From assembly GCA_964464595.1 (NCBI GenBank), contig CAYXGW010000003.1:1-64000 (forward strand): DNA of 64,000 nucleotides. The letters run 5' to 3'. This DNA is from JADFJB01 sp964464595 (GTDB taxonomy: Bacteria > Zhuqueibacterota > JdFR-76 > DREG01). A model generated the notes under the pieces. It was not told the origin of the DNA, made no database searches, and worked only from the letters and a program-made list of their open reading frames with translations. The first letter of the stretch is position 1. The number at the start of each line of letters is the position of its first letter. The translations under genes and the position numbers were made by a program. Of the stretch, positions 24,576 to 33,288 are shown in pieces.

Positions 24576-26348
24576 TTAATAATTCTGTGTTAGCGCACGT
24601 TCCAGTACTTTTTCATAGACACGTACACGAACGATATCATGTATCTTTTTTTCCCATTTTTCCTGGTTTATTTTTCGTAAATCTCTTACCACATCAGAAC
24701 GCACCTTTGTTTTTATTTGTGAAAATGGTTGCATTTGTTCTTTTTCGTTGCTTAAAACCCTAAAAATTGAGTATCCATTATCCAATTTTAGCGGACCCGC
24801 AATTTTCCCCAGGCTTAATCCTATGGCCATTTTACCCAATTCTCCAAAACTATTTTCAGTAAGATAACCAAGATTGCCTTTTTTGTTTTTAGACCTGGCC
24901 CTGGTATTATATTTTCCTGCCAATACGTCAAAATTATTTCCAGCCATTGCCAGTTGATAAATCATTTGAGCTTCGGTAGAATCCTTAACAAAAATTTCTT
25001 GAACTTCCGCTTTTGCGGGAATTTTATATTTTTCCGGCTGATTATTGTAAAATTCTTCCGCCATTTCATCCGTAATCGTTTGAATTTTATTAATATAATT
25101 ATTCTGTAAATGTCTGGTTATAATTTGAGAAACCTGGCGATCCAATTGTCTTCGGTAATTTGGCATATCAAGGTAGCCACGACTGGTACCAATCTCCGAA
25201 GTTAAATCATATCTTATGTTGTCCTGTAAATATTTTGTCACCATTTCGACGGTACGTATCTCCCGGGGTCTTGGAGCACGTTGCTGTTTGTACATCAATT
25301 CAAAAAAATCGATCATTGTTTTTGTTTCGTTATCATATTGAGCAAGTGGAAGTAAACGCAATTCGTATGACACCCATGAATAATCCGGAGTTTCCACTCC
25401 ATAGTTTTCCAGCAATAACGAATCATTGGGTGATGTTGAAATAAAAGTGAGCAATTTTTGAATGTTATCATCAAAAAAAATAACATTATGTTTCCTGTCC
25501 AATTCTTGATTGAACTTTTCGAATTCCTCCATTACGCTTTTTCTTTTTCGATTAAACAGATTTCGCACAATAGCAGTTCTTTCAATCTCATATGGTTTTT
25601 GCAAAACCTGCCGCTTTTCGGTAACCTGAATAACATGAATACCCTTGGAAGTAATAATTGGTTTGGGATAGATTTGATATTTCCCGGATTTTAGCACTGC
25701 GGTCATAAATTCATTGTCCATGTAACCCCATTTCAAAAAACCGAGATCTCCCCCCTTTTTCGAAGTAAATTCATCCTTTGAATAGTTTCCGGCAAGTTCA
25801 GTAAAATCGCTACCTGATCGTAGCTGCCGTATAATTCCAGCTGCTTTTTGGATAACTTTTGTGAGAGAGTCAGAATCATCCTTTGGGGGTAGATCTAAAA
25901 GAATATGTCGAACCCTTACTTCTTTATCAGAGTAATCATAAAATTCCAGAATCTCTTTTTCTTTTATGATTTTGAACATAACAAACTGCTCCAATGCAGC
26001 TACGTATGCCGCCTGCAATCTCGCTTGCTCGACCCGATCTTTCACTTCCGGGAGTTTATCTATATCCATTTGTTTGGCAAACATTAGTTTCATTTTTCTA
26101 TTGATCATTTTATTAAGAAACTTTTGCTTGTCATCTTGTGAAGCATTTTGAAGAGTTCGAATTGAATTTGCCTCCAGATATTCTCTTTCAAATTGATCAA
26201 GACTTATCAAAATATTCCCAGCCCTGGCTACAATTTGTGTTTTTTTCGAATTGCATCCGGAAAACATTCCGATGAACACACTTAAAATGACCAACAATTT
26301 CCAATTCTTTTTCATACGACGATTGTATACAAAATTCCAATTATACAT
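24576..26348 (-). CDS. Parvulin-type peptidyl-prolyl isomerase lipoprotein
   Basis: 590 residues. ATG at 26348 has AGGA six bases ahead and is used here. An internal ATG at 26315 would give a more compact signal sequence but has no ribosome site. The lipobox GMFSGC follows a hydrophobic stretch, so it is membrane-anchored. SurA-N-like RAGNILISLDQFEREYL is followed by a first parvulin domain (VRHILLDLPP, KKGGDLGFLKWGYMD, SKGIHVIQVTEKR). A long helical insert leads to a second, more divergent domain (AEVQEIFVKDS, KGNLGYLTENSFGELG, NGYSIFRVLS). It would fold exported proteins in the periplasm. The ATG begins four bases after the mfd stop. Confidence 0.87.
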   Translation of the reverse strand: MYNWNFVYNRRMKKNWKLLVILSVFIGMFSGCNSKKTQIVARAGNILISLDQFEREYLEANSIRTLQNASQDDKQKFLNKMINRKMKLMFAKQMDIDKLPEVKDRVEQARLQAAYVAALEQFVMFKIIKEKEILEFYDYSDKEVRVRHILLDLPPKDDSDSLTKVIQKAAGIIRQLRSGSDFTELAGNYSKDEFTSKKGGDLGFLKWGYMDNEFMTAVLKSGKYQIYPKPIITSKGIHVIQVTEKRQVLQKPYEIERTAIVRNLFNRKRKSVMEEFEKFNQELDRKHNVIFFDDNIQKLLTFISTSPNDSLLLENYGVETPDYSWVSYELRLLPLAQYDNETKTMIDFFELMYKQQRAPRPREIRTVEMVTKYLQDNIRYDLTSEIGTSRGYLDMPNYRRQLDRQVSQIITRHLQNNYINKIQTITDEMAEEFYNNQPEKYKIPAKAEVQEIFVKDSTEAQMIYQLAMAGNNFDVLAGKYNTRARSKNKKGNLGYLTENSFGELGKMAIGLSLGKIAGPLKLDNGYSIFRVLSNEKEQMQPFSQIKTKVRSDVVRDLRKINQEKWEKKIHDIVRVRVYEKVLERALTQNY

Positions 26349-26351
26349 AAA

Positions 26352-29300
26352 TCATCCTGCCTGTTGTTCCAACTTATTAAAAAATTCTTTCGTATAATTT
26401 AGTGACGTTTCGTCTGTGCTTCTTAATTGAAATTTAAAACCAAATTTCTTCCCATGCAAAAATTGTAGCTTTTCCGGTGAAGATTTCTGAATTAGAGAAA
26501 GAATCTGTTGAAGTGATTTTTGCTTTATATTAGTGTAGTAACTAACTGAAAAATAAGCAGTTAGGGTGTGATTTCTAATTTTAAACTTATCGATTCCCAG
26601 CGATGCGCAGAGTTGTCTTAGCCTGGTTATCTCAAGAAGAGTACGGACAGTTTTAGGCAATTGACCAAAACGATCCCTTAGTTCTTCATCCAATTCAAAT
26701 AAATCCTCTTTTGATTTGGATAAGTTTAATCGTTGATAGATATTTATTCTTTCAAAATCAATTGAGATATAATCATCAGGAATATAAGCGTCAAAATCAA
26801 CATCAATAACAATATCTTTTAAAAGTCCGTTTTCTGCAATTTCTATCTTTTCATCCTTTAGATTCGAAATTGACTCTTCGAGTAATTTACAATAAAGATC
26901 AAATCCGATCACATTTATAAACCCGCTTTGGTCTGAACCCAACAGGTTACCCGCGCCTCGGATTTCCAAATCTTTCATAGCAATTTGCAAGCCGGCTCCC
27001 AGCTCAAAATGTTCTTCAATAATCTGGAGCCGTTTGAGTGCATTCGCTGTAAGGTACTTAATTGGAGGAACTAAAAAGTAGGCAAATGCCTGCCGGTTGG
27101 ACCTGCCTACTCTTCCTTTAATTTGGTAGAGCTGCGCCAAACCAAGTTTGTCGGCTCGATTTACAATCAAAGTATTCACATTCGGCAAATCCAGTCCTGA
27201 TTCAATTATCATGGTACAAATGAGGCAATCATATTTTTTTTCGACAAACTCTGTCATCACGTTCTCAAGTTCATGAGGAGACATTTGCCCATGAGCGACG
27301 CCTACTCTTATTTCCGGGACTAATTTTAAAACAAGGTTTTCCATTGAATGTATCGACCGCACAGCATTGTGAACCAGGAAGACTTGTCCGCCGCGATAAA
27401 TTTCCTCCAAAATAGCATCCTTAATAATTTTTTTATCAAATGGCGAAACCTGAGAAATCACAGGCAACCTTTCATTGGGTGGCGTATTAATAACAGACAT
27501 GTCGCGGCTACCCACCATAGAAAAATACAAAGTTCGTGGGATTGGGGTTGCGGACAATGATAAAACATCCACAAGCTTATGTATTGATTTTAACTTTTCC
27601 TTTTGCTTAACACCAAATCGATGTTCTTCGTCGATGATAAATAGCCCTAGATTCTTAAATTCGACGTCTTTTGAGAGAAGACGATGCGTTCCGATAACAA
27701 TATCTAATTTACCGGATTTTAATTTTTCTATTTCTTTTTTCTGTTCTTTGGTCGTTTTAAACCTGGATAGCAAACCAACTTCTACAGGATATCGAGAAAG
27801 CCGCTCGTAAAAAGTACTATAATGTTGTTGAGCAAGCACTGTTGTCGGTACCAGAATGGCAACCTGTTTTCCATCCAAAACCGCTTTAAACGCTGCTCGC
27901 AATGCAACTTCGGTTTTACCAAACCCAACATCCCCACAGATCAATCGATCCATGGGAGCTCCGGATTCCATATCTTTTTTAACTTCTTCTATTGTGCTTA
28001 GTTGATCTGGTGTTTCATCATATAAAAATGATGCTTCCAATTCCTTCTGCCATAACGAATCAGTAGAAAAAGCAAACCCCTCTTTCGCTTTTCGGGTTGC
28101 ATACAATTGAAGCAAATCCTTTGCCATTTTTTCAACCGCTTTTCGTGTCCTCTCTTTTACCTTTTCCCAATCCTTGCCGCCTAACTGGTTCAATTGAGGC
28201 ACCATTCCTTCCGCCCCGGAATATTTACTGATCCTCCATAATTGATCAATGTGAACAAATAGTAAATCGCCATCTCGATAACGAATTTTCAAACATTCCC
28301 TTTCCGCATTAGCCACCGTTATTTTTTGCAGTCCGGCATATCTGCCAATCCCATGATCAACATGAACGACTAAATCAGACGGAGATAATGTGTTCAACTT
28401 CGAGATCGGCGTCCCACCCCGATATTTGCCCCAGTTTCGCTTGCGTGGTATACGACCAAATAAATCTTTTTCCGTTATAACAAATACACCTTCGTTTGCA
28501 TATTGAAATCCGCTATGAAGAACCGCCTGGCCAATGTGAATGTATTGTTCCAATTCTTGAAGAAGGTCGTGCATGCGTTCTACTTCAAATTTTTCTTCCA
28601 GCAATAGAAAAACATCTGCCGATTTTCCGTCACAAAATTTGTCAATATCTTTTCGCAATTCCCGAATATTGCCACGATAATCATTCATGCTGAGCATTCG
28701 AAAATGGATATCAACTTGGTTTTGTGAGCCAAGATGAGGATGAAGAATTGACTTGAATTTTTCAAATTTCACTTGCATTTTTTGCCATTGTTTGTTGATT
28801 TCTTCTGCCTGCCATTCTTGAATACTCTCATCCCTATCCATCGGCTTTTTCAACTCCATGAATTCCCGTTCAAATAATTCAGGTTGATCTAAAAGTAAAA
28901 TGGCTTTTTCAGGCAATAAATCCAAAAGATCATTTTGTGATTCAGCATATTGTCCATTATTCTTGCTGGGAGGTGGCAAAATCGAAAACCGTTGAATTTT
29001 CACTTTTGATCTTTGAGTAGTGACATCGAAAATTCGGATAGTGTCTACAACATCGCCAAAAAATTCGATTCGAACAGGAGAAACAGATTCAAAAGCAAAC
29101 ACGTCAATCAATCCTCCCCTTACACTAAATTCGCCTACACTGCTAACTAGGTCGGTTCTTTCATATCCGAATTCGACCAATTCCTCCATCAAAAACTCAA
29201 GTTCATATTCCTGACTGGTCTCTAAAACGATCCTTTGACTTTGCAAGCTGACAGATCCTGGAATTTTTTCCGAAATCGCAGAAATTGTTGTCACAATCTT

Positions 29301-29645
29301 ATTAGGGGCCCCGTCTAGAAGTTGGTTAATTGTGTTTAACTGAAGACCTATTTGTTCATGGGGAATGCTTATTCTTTGCTTACTTTTTTTTCTCGAAGGA
29401 AAATAAAGGATGTTTTCGCTTCCGGAAATTGAAGTTAAGTCGCCCCATATTTCTTCGGCTCGTTCGTGATCAGAAGTAATTATAACTATTTGATTAAGGC
29501 CTTCGGTAACCAAATAATCCGTGAAAAAAGAAACGGATGCTCCCTTTAAACCACCAATTATTGTTTTGTGGTTTCTGCTAATCACTTTAATGGCTTGATT
29601 AAACTGGGCTGAATTATATAAAGTTTTTTTAATTCTCCGGAACAA
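26352..29645 (-). CDS. mfd: Transcription-repair coupling factor
   Basis: 1097 residues. It removes RNA polymerase stalled at lesions and recruits UvrA. The N-terminal UvrB-like module (about 1-330) includes LVSSVGEFSVRGGLIDVFAF. The RNA polymerase-interacting domain is near 415-480 (DLVVHVDHGIGRYAGLQ). The helicase core has Walker A GDVGFGKTEVALRAAF near 570, DEEHRFGVKQKEKLK near 675 and LSATPIPRTLYFSM near 700. RGAGNLLGSDQSGFI and a TRCF C-terminal domain complete it. The start is a TTG at 29645 with AAAAGG upstream. There is no nearby ATG. It lies six bases after murQ and is followed by three foldase genes. Confidence 0.96.
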   Translation of the reverse strand: MFRRIKKTLYNSAQFNQAIKVISRNHKTIIGGLKGASVSFFTDYLVTEGLNQIVIITSDHERAEEIWGDLTSISGSENILYFPSRKKSKQRISIPHEQIGLQLNTINQLLDGAPNKIVTTISAISEKIPGSVSLQSQRIVLETSQEYELEFLMEELVEFGYERTDLVSSVGEFSVRGGLIDVFAFESVSPVRIEFFGDVVDTIRIFDVTTQRSKVKIQRFSILPPPSKNNGQYAESQNDLLDLLPEKAILLLDQPELFEREFMELKKPMDRDESIQEWQAEEINKQWQKMQVKFEKFKSILHPHLGSQNQVDIHFRMLSMNDYRGNIRELRKDIDKFCDGKSADVFLLLEEKFEVERMHDLLQELEQYIHIGQAVLHSGFQYANEGVFVITEKDLFGRIPRKRNWGKYRGGTPISKLNTLSPSDLVVHVDHGIGRYAGLQKITVANAERECLKIRYRDGDLLFVHIDQLWRISKYSGAEGMVPQLNQLGGKDWEKVKERTRKAVEKMAKDLLQLYATRKAKEGFAFSTDSLWQKELEASFLYDETPDQLSTIEEVKKDMESGAPMDRLICGDVGFGKTEVALRAAFKAVLDGKQVAILVPTTVLAQQHYSTFYERLSRYPVEVGLLSRFKTTKEQKKEIEKLKSGKLDIVIGTHRLLSKDVEFKNLGLFIIDEEHRFGVKQKEKLKSIHKLVDVLSLSATPIPRTLYFSMVGSRDMSVINTPPNERLPVISQVSPFDKKIIKDAILEEIYRGGQVFLVHNAVRSIHSMENLVLKLVPEIRVGVAHGQMSPHELENVMTEFVEKKYDCLICTMIIESGLDLPNVNTLIVNRADKLGLAQLYQIKGRVGRSNRQAFAYFLVPPIKYLTANALKRLQIIEEHFELGAGLQIAMKDLEIRGAGNLLGSDQSGFINVIGFDLYCKLLEESISNLKDEKIEIAENGLLKDIVIDVDFDAYIPDDYISIDFERINIYQRLNLSKSKEDLFELDEELRDRFGQLPKTVRTLLEITRLRQLCASLGIDKFKIRNHTLTAYFSVSYYTNIKQKSLQQILSLIQKSSPEKLQFLHGKKFGFKFQLRSTDETSLNYTKEFFNKLEQQAG

Positions 29646-29651
29646 GGCAGA

Positions 29652-30581
29652 TCAACCTTTTTGTTTTCCGACCAAATTGATTGCTTTTTTTACAAAGCCG
29701 TCTGATTGGGTTAGCCGTTTTTTCGCCTCGGCTTTTCCTGTTTCGGTTAACAACATCACAATTGCTGTTTTAACATGCCCATCCGCTTCATAAAGAATTT
29801 TTTCCGCCTCTTGGTAGCCAACTCCTGTTACAATCATGATGGTTCTTTTCGACCGTTCTTCCAGCTTTTTACTGTTCATTTGCAGGTCAACCATCATGTT
29901 TTCATAAACTTTCCCAATCTGTATCATTGATGTGGTTGTGATCATATTTAATACTAACTTTTGCGCTGTTCCCGCTTTCATCCGTGTAGAGCCCATTATC
30001 ACTTCGGGCCCAACAACGGGGCAAATGGCAACGTCAACAGCAAGTTTAACCTCTTCCCTTTTATTACAAGTTACAAAAATGGTCTTTGCGCCTATGCTTT
30101 TAGCATATTCAATTCCGGCAATAACGTATGGGGTTCGTTTGCTGGCTGAAATGCCACAAACAACATCCTTCCCTCTCAAATTTTTTCTTTGGAGATCTAC
30201 TTTTGCATCATCCTTTCGATCTTCCGATCCTTCTTGTGATTTCACCAATGCACTATAACCACCCGCAATAATTCCTTGCACCATTTCCGGCGGGGTGCCA
30301 TAGGTGGGGGGGCATTCGGAGGCATCTAAAACACCAAGTCTACCACTTGTTCCCGCACCGATGTAAATTAACCTGCCGCCATTTTTAAAAGCATCGACAA
30401 CAAGTTCCACCGCTTTTTTAATGTATGGAATTTCATTCTCAATAACGGCGAAGATGCCCTTGTCTTCAAAATTGATAATCCTTAAAATGTTTTCAATGGA
30501 TTCTTCATCGATTTTCATCGATAGCGGATTTCTAGCTTCCGTTGTGAGTCCCGCCAACTCGTTGTAGACTTCGTTTTTCAC
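29652..30581 (-). CDS. murQ: N-acetylmuramic acid 6-phosphate etherase
   Basis: 309 residues, full length. It cleaves the D-lactyl ether of MurNAc-6-phosphate to GlcNAc-6-phosphate and D-lactate in murein recycling. It begins with the family-typical LTTEARNPLSMKID. The SIS fold contains GRLIYIGAGTSGRLGVLDASE near residue 70 and PPEMVQGIIAGG near 97. GSTRMKAGTAQKLVLNM lies near 197 (active-site region) and a C-terminal UBA-like helical part follows. Its likely substrate source, AnmK, is encoded at 51176-52369. It sits unusually within the origin block, three bases after rsmG. Confidence 0.95.
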   Translation of the reverse strand: MKNEVYNELAGLTTEARNPLSMKIDEESIENILRIINFEDKGIFAVIENEIPYIKKAVELVVDAFKNGGRLIYIGAGTSGRLGVLDASECPPTYGTPPEMVQGIIAGGYSALVKSQEGSEDRKDDAKVDLQRKNLRGKDVVCGISASKRTPYVIAGIEYAKSIGAKTIFVTCNKREEVKLAVDVAICPVVGPEVIMGSTRMKAGTAQKLVLNMITTTSMIQIGKVYENMMVDLQMNSKKLEERSKRTIMIVTGVGYQEAEKILYEADGHVKTAIVMLLTETGKAEAKKRLTQSDGFVKKAINLVGKQKG

Positions 30582-30584
30582 ACT

Positions 30585-31307
30585 TTAAACCTTGCTTACT
30601 TTTTGAATAATAATTATCCTGCGTTCTTGCTTTTCGGGTTTGTCCATCAAATTAATAGGCGTTTCGTATTTAAAAATTTTATTTGAAAAAGGAATCTTTG
30701 TTAAATGATCTCTTTTCAGATCTGTCATTTCCTGTTCTAATTGATCACCTTTAAAAGTAATGAGCTTACCTTTATTTTGAAGCAATTCATTCACCCATTT
30801 AAAAAGCTTAGTTAATGATGCGACGGCTCTTGCTAAAACTAAAGGATAGCGTTCCTTATGATAATTTTGAACGTTAAGTTCTTCTATACGATTTGGAAAA
30901 ATCGTAATATTTAGTCCCAATTCTTGGGATACCTCTTTCAAAAAAATTGCCTTTTTCTTCTTGGATTCAACCAAAACAAGCTCAACATACGGAAACAAAA
31001 TCGATATAGGAATACCAGGAAAACCTGCCCCGCTACCTAAATCCATAACCGGGGATTTTATCATTTTTTCGACATTGATTGTCCAAGAAATGGATTCCAA
31101 GATATGTCGTTCAACCAATCTGTTTGAATCGTACTGCGAAAAAAGATTGATTTTTTGATTCCACAAAAACAAGAGTTCTAAATAGGTTTTAAATTGATCT
31201 CTTTGTTTGGATGATAGATTAATATTTAAAAGCTCCGTTCCTCTGTCAAACGCCTCTAATTGGCTCTTTACAAGCAAAGACTCTTTCATTTGTTCCACGT
31301 GAAACAT
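30585..31307 (-). CDS. rsmG: 16S rRNA (guanine527-N7)-methyltransferase
   Basis: 240 residues from 31307, or 234 from the internal ATG at 31289, which has GGAA five bases ahead and is equally plausible. It methylates G527 of 16S rRNA. The SAM motif PVMDLGSGAGFPGIPISI is near residue 87, followed by LVLVESKKKKAIFLKEV and the conserved LARAVASLTKLFKW. The first codons (MFHVEQ) are spelled by a parS site at 31291-31306, so the DNA there serves both as start region and as a ParB-binding site. It follows mnmG by 20 bases, the usual order. Confidence 0.94.
   Translation of the reverse strand: MFHVEQMKESLLVKSQLEAFDRGTELLNINLSSKQRDQFKTYLELLFLWNQKINLFSQYDSNRLVERHILESISWTINVEKMIKSPVMDLGSGAGFPGIPISILFPYVELVLVESKKKKAIFLKEVSQELGLNITIFPNRIEELNVQNYHKERYPLVLARAVASLTKLFKWVNELLQNKGKLITFKGDQLEQEMTDLKRDHLTKIPFSNKIFKYETPINLMDKPEKQERRIIIIQKVSKV
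31291..31306. other. parS site 1 (ParB-binding centromere)
   Basis: TGTTCCACGTGAAACA matches the widely conserved parS consensus TGTTYCACGTGAAACA at every position. It lies over the first codons of rsmG, about 6 kb from the origin. ParB spreading from such sites drives chromosome segregation. The match is exact, so the call depends only on the known conservation of parS. Confidence 0.9.
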
Positions 31308-31327
31308 ATTACAAAAAACAATGTCCG

Positions 31328-33244
31328 CTACGAAACAATTGTTTCTTCTGTCGAGGATTTCGATCTCATCGTACTTTTTGCCAGATAAATCATCAACACT
31401 GAAATATCGGATGGAGTGACGCCTGAAATTCGAGAAGCTTGTCCCAAAGATCTTGGGCGATATTGTGAAAGCTTTTCAACAGATTCTGCCGATAGCGCAT
31501 TAACTTCCCCATAAAGTATTGAATCCGGAATAAAGTACTTTTCAAGATTCTTAAATTTGTTCACCATAGTTTCTTGACGGCGGATATAGCCTTCATATTT
31601 AATATCAATTCCAACTTGCTCTTCGACCTCTTCTTTTAATCGCTCATCAGGAATTTCTATTTTGAAAAAATGCTTCAATGCGGTCAATGGTATTTCCGGC
31701 CTTTTTAATAACTGGTTTAACGATTCTGATTGAGAAATTGGTGAGGAATTATATTTTTTGAAAATCTCTTCCATTTCACCGGGACTGACTTTTATTCCAA
31801 CAGATTGATTTATCATTTCTTTAATCAGTTTTTGTTTTAAGAGTATCCTTTCTAAAACATGACTCGGAAGTAAATTATACTTTTGAGCATATTTAAGCAG
31901 CCGTATATCTGCATTGTCTTGCCGTAATAGCAGTCGGTATTCGGCTCTTGACGTAAACATTCGATATGGCTCCTGGGGACATTGAGTAACCAGATCATCG
32001 ATTAAAACCCCGATGTACGCATCGGAACGCTCCAGAACAAGAGGCTCTTCGCTCCGAATTTTTAACACCGCATTAATTCCCGCCATGATTCCCTGGGCAC
32101 CAGCCTCTTCATACCCGGATGTGCCGTTAACCTGCCCGGCAAAATACAATCCTTCAATTCTCTTCGTTTCCAAGGTTAGTTTGATTTGATCAGTCGGGAA
32201 AAAATCATATTCAACGGCATACCCCAGGCGAGTGACTTCAGCATTTTCTAAACCGGGAACTGTGCGGAGCGCTCGAACCTGAACGTCTTCCGGAAGGCTC
32301 GTCGAAAATCCATTCACATACATTTCTGTGGTTCCTCTTCCCTCCGGCTCAAGAAAAAGTTGATGGGATTCTTTGTCGCTAAACCTCACAATTTTATCTT
32401 CAATCGAGGGGCAATAACGAGGTCCTACGCCATTGATTAGACCTGTAAAAATAGGAGACTCATTAAGTCCTGTGCGTAAGACCTCATGAGTTTCCTGGGT
32501 TGTGTATGTCAAATAACAGGGTAATTGTTCGAGCTCCAGACTCTCTGTTTGATAGGAAAATGGCGGAGGCGGATTGTCTCCCGGTTGCACTTCCATTTTG
32601 TCGAAATTCACCGTGGAGCCATCTATCCTTGGGGGGGTTCCGGTCTTATGCCGACCTAATCGAAATCCCAAAGATTCGTGGTCAGATGAAACACCTTTTG
32701 CGGCTTCTTCTCCGGCCCTTCCGCCTTCAATCGGAGAAAGTCCTGTGTACATTTTGCCATTTAAAAATGTTCCTGCAGTTAGTATTACAGCCCTGGCCAA
32801 AATTACAGTACCGGATTTTAATCTAATTCCTGCAACTTTACGATCTTTTACATAAAGGCCGTCTACCATCATTTGCTTAAGATGCAAATTCTGTTGGTGC
32901 TCTATTGTGAGACGCATTTGCCAGGCATATTCTTTTCGATCACACTGTGCTCTCGGCGCCCGAACAGCAGGTCCCTTGGATTTATTCAGCATACGAAATT
33001 GAATCCCCGTTTTATCCGTGTTGCGTGCCATCTCACCACCCAGGGCATCTATTTCGCGAATAAGATGTCCTTTTGCCAATCCCCCCATCGCCGGGTTACA
33101 GGACATCTGTCCAACAGTAAAAATATTCATCGTTGCCAGCAATGTTTTGGCTTCCATTTTGGCGGCAATTAAAGCTGCTTCACAGCCTGCATGTCCCGCC
33201 CCAACAACAATTACATCATATGGATCGTAAACAGATTTTATCAT
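31328..33244 (-). CDS. mnmG: tRNA uridine 5-carboxymethylaminomethyl modification enzyme MnmG
   Basis: 638 residues, family length. With MnmE it installs cmnm5 at U34 of certain tRNAs using FAD and methylene-THF. The FAD-binding GAGHAGCEAALIAAKM is at residues 16-31. CNPAMGGLAKGHLIREI lies near 49, RAPRAQCDRKEY near 94, and the conserved GTSGYEEAGAQGIMAG near 370. FTSRAEYRLLLRQDNADIRL lies near 430. A GGAG ribosome site precedes the ATG, and a perfect parS site lies just upstream. It is downstream of mnmE on the same strand. Confidence 0.97.
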   Translation of the reverse strand: MIKSVYDPYDVIVVGAGHAGCEAALIAAKMEAKTLLATMNIFTVGQMSCNPAMGGLAKGHLIREIDALGGEMARNTDKTGIQFRMLNKSKGPAVRAPRAQCDRKEYAWQMRLTIEHQQNLHLKQMMVDGLYVKDRKVAGIRLKSGTVILARAVILTAGTFLNGKMYTGLSPIEGGRAGEEAAKGVSSDHESLGFRLGRHKTGTPPRIDGSTVNFDKMEVQPGDNPPPPFSYQTESLELEQLPCYLTYTTQETHEVLRTGLNESPIFTGLINGVGPRYCPSIEDKIVRFSDKESHQLFLEPEGRGTTEMYVNGFSTSLPEDVQVRALRTVPGLENAEVTRLGYAVEYDFFPTDQIKLTLETKRIEGLYFAGQVNGTSGYEEAGAQGIMAGINAVLKIRSEEPLVLERSDAYIGVLIDDLVTQCPQEPYRMFTSRAEYRLLLRQDNADIRLLKYAQKYNLLPSHVLERILLKQKLIKEMINQSVGIKVSPGEMEEIFKKYNSSPISQSESLNQLLKRPEIPLTALKHFFKIEIPDERLKEEVEEQVGIDIKYEGYIRRQETMVNKFKNLEKYFIPDSILYGEVNALSAESVEKLSQYRPRSLGQASRISGVTPSDISVLMIYLAKSTMRSKSSTEETIVS

Positions 33245-33272
33245 TCATTTCTCCAAGAACCCTTTGTTCTTT

Positions 33273-33288
33273 TGTTTCACGTGAAACA
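33273..33288. other. parS site 2 (perfect 16-bp palindrome)
   Basis: TGTTTCACGTGAAACA is a perfect palindrome identical to the canonical parS. It fills the gap between the mnmE stop codon (which begins at 33289) and the mnmG leader. Together with the site at 31291-31306 it forms an origin-proximal centromere about 4-6 kb from the origin. parA and parB themselves are not in the window. Confidence 0.95.
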
